This document shows positions 21,579-32,628 of a stretch of 64,000 nt of DNA, piece by piece. Within the stretch, counting starts at the first letter, position 1. Every line of letters begins with the position of its first letter. This DNA is from Haemaphysalis longicornis (Eukaryota > Arthropoda > Arachnida > Ixodida > Ixodidae). A program made the position numbers and the translations under genes. The stretch is from assembly GCA_013339765.2 (NCBI GenBank), contig CM023449.1, positions 226,917,712-226,981,711 of the forward strand, read 5' to 3'. The notes beneath the pieces were generated by a model that searched no databases, had not been told where the DNA came from, and saw only the letters and a list, made by a program, of their open reading frames with translations.

Positions 21579-24445
21579 CTGCAAGAGTGAGGGAGCGAGA
21601 ATACTGAGAGCCCATGCAACCGGTGAACCAGTGGCAGTGCATCAGGAGCAAGGCAGAAGAGGAAAGGGCCAACCACGAAAGAGAGTTAGCATCTCCGTTG
21701 GTGTCAGCAAGCCCTTCTGCAGAGGTGCTGATGTGCCCGGGCACTGCCTAGAACTGCCTTTTTACTGTCTAGGCAGCTGGTACCACCCCGACTCAAAAGT
21801 TCCACAAAATTTGGAATCACGGATATGCAGTGCTTATGCAATAAGTAAACTCTCCTAGTGCTTGGTCCTGAAAGATGCCAAGGTCATGCCGACAAAGGAG
21901 TTTAAAATTCCAGGGGTCTTCTGGCCACATTGTTTGGTGTCACCCCCAAAAAAATGAACTACCGAGAGGATAATCGTTTGGCCTGCCATTTTCAAAGAAG
22001 TTCACGTCAACTCAGTCTCTAAGCCCCACTTCATCATATGCACGTCAAAACACAAAAACAGTTCAAAAGACTTAAAAACAACAGTGTGTGGCTTAACTAA
22101 GCACAGCACAGCTGCTATATTATATCCAGAACACTAAGCACCTTGCTAGTGCTCGCGAAGTTCGGCATGACATACACAGCTAACAGATTATCCAATAGTC
22201 CAAGATGAAGAAGAAAGAAAAAAAGCTGTCGCCTTCTTGTGCACTGCTTGTCAACAGCAAAGCATTCGCCCGGATTCACTTAAAGGCACTGCGGTTCACT
22301 GTCTCACCACTCAAAGTAGCCTTTTACAACAGGCAACAATTACTGCAACAGTAACACCAGGAAAGGGACAAAAACAAGCAAAGAAGTATTTATGTATAAT
22401 GAGGACCACTGCAGTTTGAAGATTGACCCAAAAGTTTGAAACCTGAAAAAGCATACTGTATTCATTTGATTACAGGATTACCGCGTTCCTTTTTTTCAAC
22501 AATACTGCCTAAAGGTGGGGAAGTCAGCCTGCAATGATGACAAAAGTTGATCCATAGACACAAACAAAACCATTTCGCATGATGTTACCATACGCAATCT
22601 GAGATATTGAGTAGGTATTCTTGGATTTTCTAGTGGCTCCTGGCAATGCCGATGCTCCTATTTTGCACCAACATGTTCAAATAAATTAGGAATAAATTCT
22701 TCAGGTGACATGGTGTTAAGTAGGGCACGTGCCTTCTTCTTTCACACATGACAGAGCAGTAGCATGAAGGCGATTTTCTAAAAAAAAAATCAACTTTCCA
22801 CAGCGTACAATCTTCCCGGCAAAGTGGCAAACACACGGTAGCCCTCATGGGAAACTCCAAAAAGAATGCAAGTGCCCAGTGTCGTTTTTAAACTACCCAA
22901 TCTGCAGTAAACTTTAAAGTGCGCATTTTTTTTCGGTTCTCTCTTCCATGGAAGATTGGCAGGGTGCAATCATGCAAGCTCCCATTTTTATAAACCAGAA
23001 CAAAGCGTTTCCTCGGGTTTACTTAAAAAAATGCAACAAAACATTTCAATATAGTAGAAAATACACTGACACATAAATTAACTCATCAAGAGCACTACAC
23101 TTCTTTTAAATTCGGGAGCTGTAAATTTCACATTGATATGCTGCACATTGCAGCTCCAATATCATTTGGAGAAGAAAGCCAACTGAAGTTCAATGCAGTT
23201 AATTTGTGTCTGTGTTACACGTCACATAGCATGCAAATATGAAAGTGGAAATGGAAGACTTGAGGGATCTTTTACATACTGGGAACAACTGTATAGGTAA
23301 CACTATGTCTCAGAGGCAGCCACTTTGTCTCCTTCAAATTTTTCAGGCAAATAATAATGGTAGCTGCCTCCAAGACATATTGCAATCTTTGCTGTAATCA
23401 GCTGTTCCCCCCACCCTCTATTTAAGAGATCCTTCAGGTCTTTCATTCCCAAAGGTTAACACATCTAGGACACTGAGGTTGTTGATAATTCATTGGCAAA
23501 GAAACTTCAGCTTTAAGTAGAAATATCTAAGGCGTATACTACCATACTGATGTACACTGATGCCAACTCTCAATGAGGTTTATTTTTGCCGGTTAAAAGT
23601 ATACCAGAAAAATAATACTCAACCATTCCGAAAAAGTAATGTGGGGGGGGGGGGGGAGGGTAATGACTATTCTGACGTATAGCACCAGTGTTAGGTATCA
23701 TACCGACAGAAAATGTTGCACCCCCTTCCTTTTGCTTTTTCCTTTCGGCATGTACTTGTTTGTTCACTATATTTGCCAAATAGCGGAAACAAACTTGAAT
23801 GTTTAGTTTGCATCAGTTTATCCCACTTATGTTGTTCTTCTGGAAGATAATAGCTGCACCTATAAATTACCTGCAAAAGGAACACACCAGGAAAGCACTG
23901 GACATCAAATGTTTACTGAAAGAAGGCAATTGGAAATGACACGAGGCACACACACGGTACATGCGTTTGCATACATATCAGTAGCAATGCATTGTGGTTT
24001 CCCTTTTCAAGAGGGGTGTGTGTTCTTGCTTGTGTCGGCCTGCAAAACTGCAGCCCATGTTCAAACAGAAGTTCTAAAGTGGACGCAGGAGACCAACACA
24101 GGACGCCACTCTCTGCCACAGGTCCCGCCCACAATCACACTTTTCGCAGTAGCGTGCTGCAATTGAAATTTTTTTTTTTTTTTTTTTTTGCTTGGAGCCA
24201 GGTCTCATTGAAGGATGAAACAGGCTTTTTCTCTAAGCTCCCCACCTACTGGTCATGCCACACAACCCTGCTTTGTAACAATCTATACAAAGCACCTTGC
24301 TCCCCTCCAAACTTGTTGGAGAGAGTGTCTGTGCACAGAAACAACTCGGCCCTTCTCCTTTCCCACTGGACTACTGTGGCCTGTGTATGCTTCCTCTTTT
24401 ACGTACCGTGCTGAAGATGCCAGCAACAGCCATGGGGCAGGAGAG
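21579..24445. repeat. Intron of U2, spacer B copy 1 and downstream flank of U3
   Basis: The part at about 22000-22880 matches 25300-26900 and 47000-47970 (cagtaggg-aagtcagcctgc and accatac-caatctg blocks). Homopolymers include a G run at 23642-23656 and a T run of about 20 at 24167-24189. The part at 23880-24420 is the downstream flank type seen at 16830-17300. No gene is supported. Confidence 0.55.
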
Positions 24446-24773
24446 TCAGTGGATGTAACGCCCGGTCGTGTGGCTCCGCACGTGGCTGACCAGGTGGGCC
24501 TTTTGGGTGAAGGTGCTGGGGCACAGGATGGCACTGGTGCGGGCGCTCGCCCGTGTGGATGCGCAGGTGGACGTCCAGGTGGTCCTTCCGCATAAAGGCC
24601 TTGCCGCAGTGGCTGCACTGGTAGGGGACGCTCGCCTGTATGAGTGCGCTGGTGCCTCTCCAGATTGCTCAGGAGGAATGTCACAAAGCTGCACTGCTGG
24701 CAACGCAACAGCCGACGGCTCGGCTGGGGGCCGTGTTCCACCCTGTGGCCACCTGAGGATGGGAAAGATGAGC
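24446..24773 (-). pseudogene. C2H2 zinc-finger terminal exon U3, two frameshifts
   Basis: Follows an acceptor ending gttgcag and the same split Gly codon, with linker GSSFPSSGGHRVE. Finger 1 (CQQCSFVTFLLSNLERHQRTH) is intact. A one-base insertion just after the TGER codons shifts the frame before finger 2. Finger 2 (GKAFMRKDHLDVHLRIH) then reads in a second frame. A further one-base insertion in the Cys-Cys part of finger 3 moves the remainder (CPSTFTQKAHLVSHVRSH, then HTTGRYIH-stop) to a third frame. The protein would be cut short after one finger. Both insertions are in C-rich runs, so assembly error should be excluded before calling it dead. Confidence 0.75.
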
Positions 24774-25624
24774 CTGCAACAGAGAGGCAGCGGAACAAAC
24801 TTAGAGCCTTTCCTTTTGCAAAATCAGTAGCAGTGCATCAGGAGCAAGGTGGAAGGGGAGAGAATGAGCACAAAAGAGGAGGGAGCGTTTCACCTGGTGC
24901 CAGGTGAGCCACTCTGAGCAGGCCTAACATGCCTGGGTGTCGCTTAGCAATACAGACAAGCCCTTGGCTTTCTTGCTGGCTCAGCAAACTTTTGCTCAAC
25001 AGGCTTTGAAAATTTTGAAATCACCGGTTTGATCAAGAACGGCAGGTCTAGTGCTCTCACACTAAATCTCATCCAGTATCGCTCTTTGTCCTAAAAATTT
25101 CAATTTTCATGCTACCCAAAAATTTTAACTATACAAGTTTTCTAGCCACACTGCTGGAGTCCTAAATTACATCCCTCACTAAGCAGACACTCATTTAGAT
25201 GGAATCTTTCTAAGCAAGCTCATGTCACCTCCTTGAGCTTTTCTTGCACCAGCCTTTGTGCCCAACTTCTATGTACAAGCACCCGTCAAACAACAACAAA
25301 ACAGTTTGAAAGGCCTAATAACAACAGTTTTGACGTAACTGAGGCCAGAATGGCTGCTCTACTAGTTCCACTAGACTGGGGATATCAGCAGTGTTCACCA
25401 AGATTGGCGTAGATAACATGCCCAGCTATCAGGTTATCCACCCGCCTCAGATGACAGTATCAGGAAAGAAAGCAAAGCTGTCACCTCCCTCTACACTGCT
25501 TCTCAACTGCAAAGCGTGCGGTATGATTAAAAACACGGTCATATTTGCACCATGATGCCAATTGTGGTTTGACTAGTGACAGAAAAGTTTAAAACCTTTC
25601 AAATGAATACCATATTGTTACATG
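24774..25624. other. Intron of U3 and left part of spacer B copy 2
   Basis: Homologous to the matching DNA next to the other cassettes. No gene is supported. Confidence 0.45.
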
Positions 25625-26508
25625 CTGGCAGGAGAAATTAGGCGAACGATGGTTGATCATGAAGCGCTGTATTTACATAATGGTGGCCATGGCTGTGACA
25701 GCAGTGATGGTGGTGGTGGTGCCAGAAGATATGGCACATAATACCCACTCAGGGGGATTGGCCAGGAAAGGGGTGCTCACTGAGAGAAACTGTATACTCA
25801 GTAATTAAAGAAATACATTTAACGAAGGCATTTAAAATAGGCTTGCTGGCTTCGTGCGACGCACTGCTTCTTCCTCTGGGATCGTATCTGGTACCATACG
25901 TCACGTCTTCTTCCATTTTGTAATACAGCCCCCGTGATGATGATGACTGTCCCGGTTGATGCCGCATGCAATTGATGGGTGCGATGAAGATGAGATGAGA
26001 TAATCGACAGTGAAGTCCTTGCCGCCACCGATGACGATGATAAGCTGGCTGAAGACTGGCCCAAAACAGTGATGCTGTCTACACCACAAAGAAACGTCCT
26101 AAGCCACTAGATACGTGCCGGGAATCTGGTCAGGGGAATATCTTATCTGGTCACGTTGCGGCTGGTCACATTGAATGGTCTCGGCAGGTTATAGTCTGGG
26201 GACACGGGGCTGGGGAATGGTGCATCCATGGCTCACTGGGGCTGGGGTAGGCCGACGCCATCCAAGAGAATTTGAGCCATGTTCAGTAGCCGAGACGAAG
26301 CGAAGCCAGAACCAGGATGGGGATAAACTCCGCAACCTCCACTAAAACGTGTTACATGGCGGCAGTACACAGGAAACAAACCGTGGAAGATGCGAGTGAT
26401 GTATTTACACTGTATACAAAACGTCGACCATGATAGTGCTCAAACAGCTGACTCTTCCACTTCTGCAGTGGGGATTGGGCACACAGCTTTCATCTTCTTC
26501 CCGTGACA
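25625..26508 (-). mobile_element. Short degenerate LTR-type element
   Basis: Bounded by tgttacatg at the left and cccgtgaca at the right, with a 4-bp ATAT duplication (25621-25624 and 26509-26512). The right LTR-like end begins again with tgttacatgg at 26350 (159 bp). Just inside it the plus-strand ccgcaacctccacta resembles the primer-site region of the 9.86-12.37 kb Gypsy element. The left LTR is poorly matched. There is no gag or pol. Spacer B copies at 22.45 and 47.6 kb run through the same place without it, which confirms an insertion. Confidence 0.6.
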
Positions 26509-26975
26509 ATATTTATTAATTTATAGATTGGCCGCTTTCCTGAAAGATATCACAGGCAGTAGGGAAGTCAGCCTGCTGTCATGACCAAAGAAAGACGACT
26601 CACAGTTGCAACTAAGAGCGATATGCATGAAGTTGTCACCACACACAACCTCGAATCTTCAGTTGGTATTTTTCACCCTCAAATGGCCTCTAACAATGAG
26701 GAACGACACACTTGGGTGCGATGTATAGTTGAATAAATACAAAAATGCATTCTTCTGGTAACACAAAGTTTAGTAGGGCGTGCACCTACTCTCACACATT
26801 GCCGTGCAATAGCATACAGTCATAATTTTCATGAAAAAGAGTAAACTTCCCCAGTGAAGTAAGCATATACAATCACAATAGGAACAACACACGGTAAGCC
26901 TCGTGGGAAACTTGGAAGAGAATGCGGGTGCTTGGTGCCACTCTTTAAACTAGCCCACTCTACAGTAAACTTTAA
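26509..26975. repeat. Spacer B, copy 2 (right part)
   Basis: Matches 47640-47970 and 22500-22870 with only small changes. Non-coding. Confidence 0.6.
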
Positions 26976-27300
26976 AGGAGCCATGAAGACCAAATACAGG
27001 TTCGTTTCATTCAAAAGATTTTCTGTATTATAGGGCTCCCTGGTACTTGTCTGGCAGCAAACGATGCTGCATTTACTGAGAAATCAAACAATTTGAGCCA
27101 AAATTTTTGTTCTCCCGCTGAATCGTGCTTCATGACGTCTACAATGATGTATCCAGGGCAGGTACTTAAGCAAACCTAAGTATGCCGACTCAGGCTGGAG
27201 CAAATGGTGCAACACCTTATTTATCATCAGTCCTCCTAGATGGCGTTGCGACCCACTAAGGACCGCTGTCCAAACTCGCCTTTTCTGACCGGATTTGTTC
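26976..27300. mobile_element. Partial copy of the TTAA-flanked inverted-repeat element
   Basis: Starts after TTAA (26972-26975) with aggagccatgaaga and follows the terminal 160 bp of the 14600-15740 element (read from its right end), including an actgagaaatcaaacaattt block. The far end was not found, so it is truncated or diverged. Confidence 0.55.
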
Positions 27301-27507
27301 CTCACTAACTTTTATTGTGGATTATAGAAATCGCTTGTAAAACATTGGGTACTGTAAAACATTGCTCCCCTCCAATCCTGTTAGAGTGAGTGTCTGTGCA
27401 CAGGAAAAACTCGGCCCCTCTCCTCTACCCCTGCACTACTGGTGGTGCCTGTGTCCTCCTCAGCGTTCTCCGTTACAGATGCCAGCAAAGGCCACGGGGC
27501 ATGAGAG

Positions 27508-27830
27508 TCAGTGGATGGAACGCCCGGTTGTGTGGCTCCGCACGTGGCTGACCAAGTGGGCCTTCTGGGTGAAGGCACTAGGGCACAAGTGGCACTGGTG
27601 GGGACGCTCGCCCGTGTGGATGCGCAGGTGGGTGACCAGGTGGGCCTTCTGCACAAAGGCCTTGCCGCAGTGGCTGCACTGGTGAGGGCGCTCGCCCGTG
27701 TGCGTGCGCCGGTGCCTCATCAGCTTGTTCGAAGACGGAGTCACGTAGCTGCACTGCTGGCACCGCAGCAGTCCATAACCCGATGGGGGGTCCTCCTGCA
27801 CCATGTGGCCATTCGGGGAAGAGGAAGGCC
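27508..27830 (-). CDS. C2H2 zinc-finger terminal exon U4, intact, three fingers
   Basis: One of the two intact cassettes. The acceptor (ccccttgcag) is followed by a split Gly codon with one nucleotide carried over, then a 23-residue linker (GPSSSPNGHMVQEDPP...). Three regular C2H2 fingers follow at about residues 24-44 (CQQCSYVTPSSNKLMRHRRTH is finger 1), 52-72 and 80-100. They are joined by TGERPHQ linkers typical of DNA-binding arrays, and the exon ends HTTGRSIH-stop. Nuclear, sequence-specific DNA or RNA binding is the family role; the target is unknown. The exon begins mid-protein, so an upstream exon is needed. A phase-matched candidate is at 31241-31431. No stop or frameshift is seen, and the spacing of all Cys and His is conserved. 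Confidence 0.82.
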
Positions 27831-28692
27831 CTGCAAGGGGCAGGAGGGGAACAATTGAAAGCCCTTCCACCAGTAAACCCGTTTACCGTAAACCCGATCA
27901 CAGCAGCGAGCTCAGACAGCCAAACGAAGCAACAGAAAGAGGACAGAACGAACCCGAAAGACGAGGGGATGCCTCTGTGGGCACGAGGCAAGCCACTCTG
28001 CGCATGCCCAACATGGCCGAAGCTGCCTAGCAACAGAGACAAACCCTCCGCTTTCTTGCTGGTGGGTCAGTCGGTCGTTCAGGAGGCTTCGTATATCCCT
28101 GTGTGGTTAGCCACCCAAGGGCTTACAGCAGTTACCTGTGCAATCTATCAACTCAGAAATCTCACGAGCTTTTAAAGGGGCAGACAACCGATTTTGAGGA
28201 GTGCTCTGGCTCACAAGAAAGCCAGCGTTTTTACCTACTAGGGTGACCGCAAAAAATTTCCAAATCAACAAGCGGGAATAATTTTTTTGCACTAAAATTT
28301 CTGAAGTGTGAAAGGGGGCACCATGTAGTGTATAAACGTGACACTACGTTACACATGCAAACAATTTTGTCGATTTCAACACGCGACTCAAAAATTGCAT
28401 GATGGAACAGGAAAGCTTGCACATTGTTGTTTTAGCCGGGAAGAAGTTTTCAAATACTTGTTTTAATCTCCTTTGCAGATAAAAGTATGCTGTCGCAAGG
28501 CTCCCCATCACAGTTGCCAGCAATCCTTTTGGCAAGCTGCGTATGTACTATAGACCTAAAAATTATGATTCCAGAAGTTCTAGGGCGCTATCAGCAAAAC
28601 CGTTTCAGGTTAAGGTGTTTCAAGTGATGCCCTTTCATTTGGGATTAAGAACATGTACTCAACAAAATTCGGTCGCCTGTCCCTTAAATTAA
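27831..28692. other. Intron of U4 and start of spacer A copy 4
   Basis: The part at 27831-28150 is collinear with 57929-58210, including ggcaggaggggaacaattg and the ggcttcgtata(t/c)ccc block. It leads into diverged spacer A. No gene is supported. Confidence 0.5.
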
Positions 28693-28694
28693 TA

Positions 28695-29149
28695 CCCCTG
28701 TCCCACTGCCACTTTCAATCGCCATTGAGTCGATCCGGATCGGGCGCTGCTACACGGCAGTTTCAACCGCAATCGAACCCGATCTCACCCGAATTTAGGG
28801 CTAGTTTCTCAAGCGCGATTGGGCGAAAGCGGTGATACTCTCAACCCCTGTGAGTAATGGCACAGAAGGTGGCAACTTCAACCAACGCCACAAATTGTAC
28901 GAAATAAATTTACCCAAATAAACGTGAAATAACATTTATATAGTTCTATATAACTACGACCATGCAAAGTTACCAGACACTGGCTGCGAAGTACATTTTT
29001 AGCGCCATCTGGCGTACGTCAGTGCAACCGGTGCAACTTCTCGATCCGAATCGAAAAGTGCCGTGTAGCAGCGGCGGTGCGTCGAGCGAGCTCGAAAACT
29101 CAATCCCGCTTCACTTCAATCTGGATTGAAAGTGCCCGTGTGACAGGGG
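28695..29149. mobile_element. MITE with TA target site
   Basis: 455 bp with inverted ends: cccctgtcccactgcc at the left, and at the right cccctgtcacacgggc when reverse complemented, each followed by actttcaatc. Flanked by TA (28693-28694 and 29150-29151). A subterminal ctgctacacggca block is also inverted. No coding capacity. Inserted within a spacer A copy. Confidence 0.7.
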
Positions 29150-31240
29150 TATAAATGATGGCATTACAGTTGCAAAGGACTTACTTTGTGTCTTTTCAAG
29201 TGCTCGATAGCTACAGAATTGAAACCACATAAAATCAAACGCTTCTGTACCTAGCTGATTCTTGAGAAACGGTAAGGAGGAGGAAACCTTTTTTTTGAAC
29301 CCTTTGGAAAACTAGTGTCACAGTAGAGTAAACAGCCATGACAACCTGACCAACTGCAATTTTTTCGCCTGGTTCTAAAAAGTTCCTCGGACAACTTATT
29401 TTTGCTTACTAGTTTTGAAGGCGAAAGCATTATCGAATCCCCTGACACTACTCATCAAAAACATTTTTACTGCTACATCGTATTTGCATCACCTTCACTT
29501 CCATTTTTTTTTCATCTTTTGGCATGCAATACTTCGACAGGCAGAGTGATGACATATCCCACAGTGGCTTCCTTGGAATCAAAGTTGTCCACGCCTAACG
29601 AGCACATGTTCTACTCAATGGCTGTCACATTTTCACGATTACCGTCTCAGTCACAAATTTGTGGCCACTGCTTCTCTGTAGCTAGCTGATCCCACTAATA
29701 TTTTCTGACTTTTGACGCTGGCTGTTGTATGCAAATACATATATGCACCAGTAGTAAGCAGGTACGGTAGGCTCTCACAATCACCTGCATGCATTTTTCA
29801 ACCCAGCATGTACCACAAGGCGAAATGTTTCAATGAAATAAGCTGAAACAAGACCTCTGGTTTTGTATCCTTCGTAATATTTGCTACTTGAAGTTTGTCT
29901 ATTCTTAAGAGCACATGCTCTGCAAAAGCTCCTGCATACATTATTTTGCATTTGTACGTGTTGTACCAGTGTCAGGTTTAGAAGAAAGCTTATACGAAAT
30001 CCACCAATCCTGTTTCATCGTGCATTTGCGAATAATGTCACAAACTGTACTGCAGGAAAATGTATGAAATGTTGATACGTGCTTTCATGCATTTGGCATT
30101 TTCTGTGTTAATAGGCAACAACTGCGGCTGCACGTGGTATATTTGTGTTCGCGACACTCTGATCTACCAATACAGGCCAACTTGTTCGTACACTTCCGTG
30201 CCCCTCAAAGTATGACACGGGGCTTCTTTTCCATATAATCAAACAATAGCATGCTCGGGTGATTTCCTTGCAAAAGTGACAATTATCGTACACGTCGTGC
30301 AATGCAATCACTGGGTCACATCAACAAGAACTTTTTCAGTGATTGATGGTGCTTGTTTACACCACCCGACTGTTTCATCCAAACATGTCCACTTTGCAAC
30401 AGTTCAGTGCGTCAAACATTAGCAAGATGACAACCACAACAGCATTAGGTGGCAAATGAAGCACATGGAACAAGGATGACCACTGACGGGAAACAATGGA
30501 GCGGTCCGGAACAAGTGAGCAGCAAGCTCAAACACTAACAAAGATGGCAGCAATGACACATGCAGCACTTAGCCACGTAACCAAATGCTGCTCGAACCAT
30601 CACTTGTAACCAAACTGCTACATGTCAGATATGGCCTTCACCATTGGACAGACATATGGCTAGGCACAGGAACTTGATAGGAATAGAGGTGATGATGAAA
30701 AGGAGGTGGTCAAGCAATATAGACTTATGGCATTGTCAGAACACAGACGGCGGCCTCTTCAGTATCCCTTTTTTTACTCCAGCTGCATATGGTCTGGACA
30801 ATGAGACCGATGCCTGCAAATATAAAAGGGGACACACGACGCCACCTGTGTTTTGTGAAGCCACAAAGCATGTTCAAACAAGCCACTGTGCTGACTAAGG
30901 GTGTTTCCAGAACGACTTGTTGAAGCGTTGAGAATTGCAACAAACAGCGCTGCGAACAGGATTCGCGTTGTGTTTGCTTTAGTCTTTTGGAATTTGCCTG
31001 TCCACTGAATCTCGATATCTGAGGAGATAGCACAGTAACAGAGAGCACAGTAGCTTTATCGTGCTGCTAGCTCGGAAGTGACGCTGGTGAGTTCGCCAGT
31101 CATAGGCTGCACTAGACAGTTTTTACACTTGTTCCGCTGGTACCAGTAGCTCGCTGCCGACACCTCCGTTTGCACGGTCGAGTATAAAAGGTCGTATTTC
31201 GCACCCCAGGCGGTAAAATGAACCGTGTTCGAACTTACCT
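29150..31240. other. Spacer A copy 4 (partial) and undescribed DNA
   Basis: The part to about 29700 follows 8340-9000 and 39350-41110 in diverged form (cttttggcatgcaatacttcgacag block). From 29.7 to 31.2 kb I see no repeat or gene I can support. An open minus-strand frame at 30108-30311 contains a Cys/His-bearing stretch but matches nothing I know. Confidence 0.4.
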
Positions 31241-31431
31241 TTGGCAATACTTGTTGTTAGGCGCGAGGCAAAACATGACCACACGTCCAAAATAAAGAAC
31301 ACGTGCACGAATAAATTCTCCGAGCTTACCGACACCTTGGGCAAACATTTGCAAACTACCGCTATTGCGGCTGTCACTAGCGCGTTACCGAAGTACACGA
31401 ACGGTCGGTGCATACACCGCCGAGAGCAAAA
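31241..31431 (-). CDS. Candidate 5' coding exon with strong splice donor
   Basis: Read on the minus strand, an ATG near 31413 opens MHRPFVYFGNALVTAAIA and runs to ...TTSIAK, where AAAG-gtaagt (31240/31241) is a near-consensus donor. It has two hydrophobic stretches (ALVTAAIAVV and LFVHVFFILDV). The surrounding DNA (31.2-32.2 kb) is richer in CpG than its neighbours, like a promoter region. The donor leaves one nucleotide (G) of a split codon. That is the phase needed by U4 and the other finger cassettes, the nearest being 3.4 kb downstream. I do not recognise the protein, a second donor-like tcg-gtaagc lies inside, and the match of phase could be chance (one in three). Confidence 0.25.
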
Positions 31432-31978
31432 ACAGCTGAACTCGTACGCGTCCAAAACTCAATAACACCGCTATCCGTTGACTTCATTGTTTTCTCGTCC
31501 ATAGTAAGTCAATGAAGCATGGAATGAAACACCCATTGCGTCCGGCGGACCGGTATGACACCGTTATTCTCACTGAGTCCACGCTTCTCCAGAGCTAAGC
31601 TGCACGGGGACGCGACTTTCCATTTCCCTCGGTACTCGACCCACAAACGACACACGCAAAAAAGAAATATGGGGCCAGTTGTCACTATTTATCAGTATAA
31701 AACTCTACGAGTTGTGCCAACTGTCGCAATACACGGCTGGGCGCCGCCATTGTTTATGCAACTTTTCAAGCAAACAAAACAAAAAATAACACGAACGCGT
31801 TTCTACAGATATTACCGCCAGTCTCTCGCTGGCTCAACTTGTATCGTAATCCAAGCGATCCAAGCAGGTGACGAAAATGTGTGCGTGTCATACGAATACG
31901 TGGGTGACTTTTTGCATCAAAAACTTTTCTTTTTTATTGTGATGTCTGGCTTTTCAAAGTCGTATCGAGGTGGCATCA

Positions 31979-32128
31979 ATGATGGCGGCGTCCAGGCGGG
32001 CACTTGTTTCGAGTCTTTCGACGCTTTGGAAAGTAGACCCCGATTTCTTTTTGCGTGCGCCAGTCTTGCGGAAAAAATTGAAGGAGTCTTTGGTGTGGCG
32101 TTCGCTGGCCGTATGGGCAAAGAAATGA
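31979..32128 (+). CDS. Possible small ORF or first exon in CpG-rich segment
   Basis: ATGATGGCGGCG opens a 49-codon frame: MMAASRRALVSSLSTLWK, then a basic middle with APVLRKKLKESLVWR and a Trp-rich end. It is basic and amphipathic, somewhat like a mitochondrial presequence, but no family is recognised. The tgatggcggcg context is typical of animal promoter-proximal start sites. A gcc-gtatgg donor-like site near its end leaves open a first-exon role. It is divergent to the 31241-31431 candidate. Support is weak without transcripts or conservation. Confidence 0.25.
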   Translation: MMAASRRALVSSLSTLWKVDPDFFLRAPVLRKKLKESLVWRSLAVWAKK

Positions 32129-32427
32129 AAATCCGCATGCTTGTGCCGTGTAGCACTGGCGAGGCGTGCAGCTAGTGAGGATTACGGGCTGACCGGTCGC
32201 CTGCCGGCATGGTTGTTTTATTTCAGGTTTCACCGACTTTCTGTGAACCACAAGACAAGAAGAGTGATGTGATGTGGGAGGTGACGCAAATTTGTGCATT
32301 TCATACTAATATATTTGTTACATTAGTATGCAGTCTATGCGTGAGACATAGTATTACTTTGTGTTACTCTCATTACGACAATTTACCACAACGATTGTTA
32401 TGTTTCTTCATCGTTATAGGGACCGGG

Positions 32428-32617
32428 TTGTTGTTGTTGTAGAACTTTTATTGTGAGAAGAAAGGGGAAGGGGGCAGGGGTGAAAAGTTGAAAGGGAGTT
32501 CATGGGTGAGGCCCAACGTCGAGGGCTCCAGATGCAACGGCTCCCACCTTGGCTCTCTGGATCAGACGTAGCTGATCTTCGAGAGATGAGCTGGTAAGGG
32601 CTGCCTCCCATGTCTCG
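32428..32617 (-). mobile_element. 5'-truncated LINE fragment (3' end)
   Basis: On the minus strand it encodes the last codons of a LINE ORF2 (ETWEAALTSSSLEDQLRLIQ, then ...LDVGPHP-stop). A C/T-rich 3' UTR with aataaaag and an (acaac)n-like tail follow (ttgttgttgttg on the plus strand at 32428-32439). It is flanked by ataggg-accggg (32416-32427) and ataggaccggg (32618-32628), a target duplication with one indel. The clade was not assigned. Confidence 0.7.
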
Positions 32618-32628
32618 ATAGGACCGGG

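Noticed and set aside
21136..21744. Open frame of 202 codons on the minus strand
   Set aside because: It joins the U2 intron, the exon and a shifted frame beyond it. Only about the first finger is meaningful, and the true exon starts at 21578.
31555..32175. Open frame of 206 codons on the plus strand
   Set aside because: No domain is recognised, and it overlaps, in another frame, the ATGATGGCGGCG small ORF. The composition is that of a CpG-rich non-coding patch.
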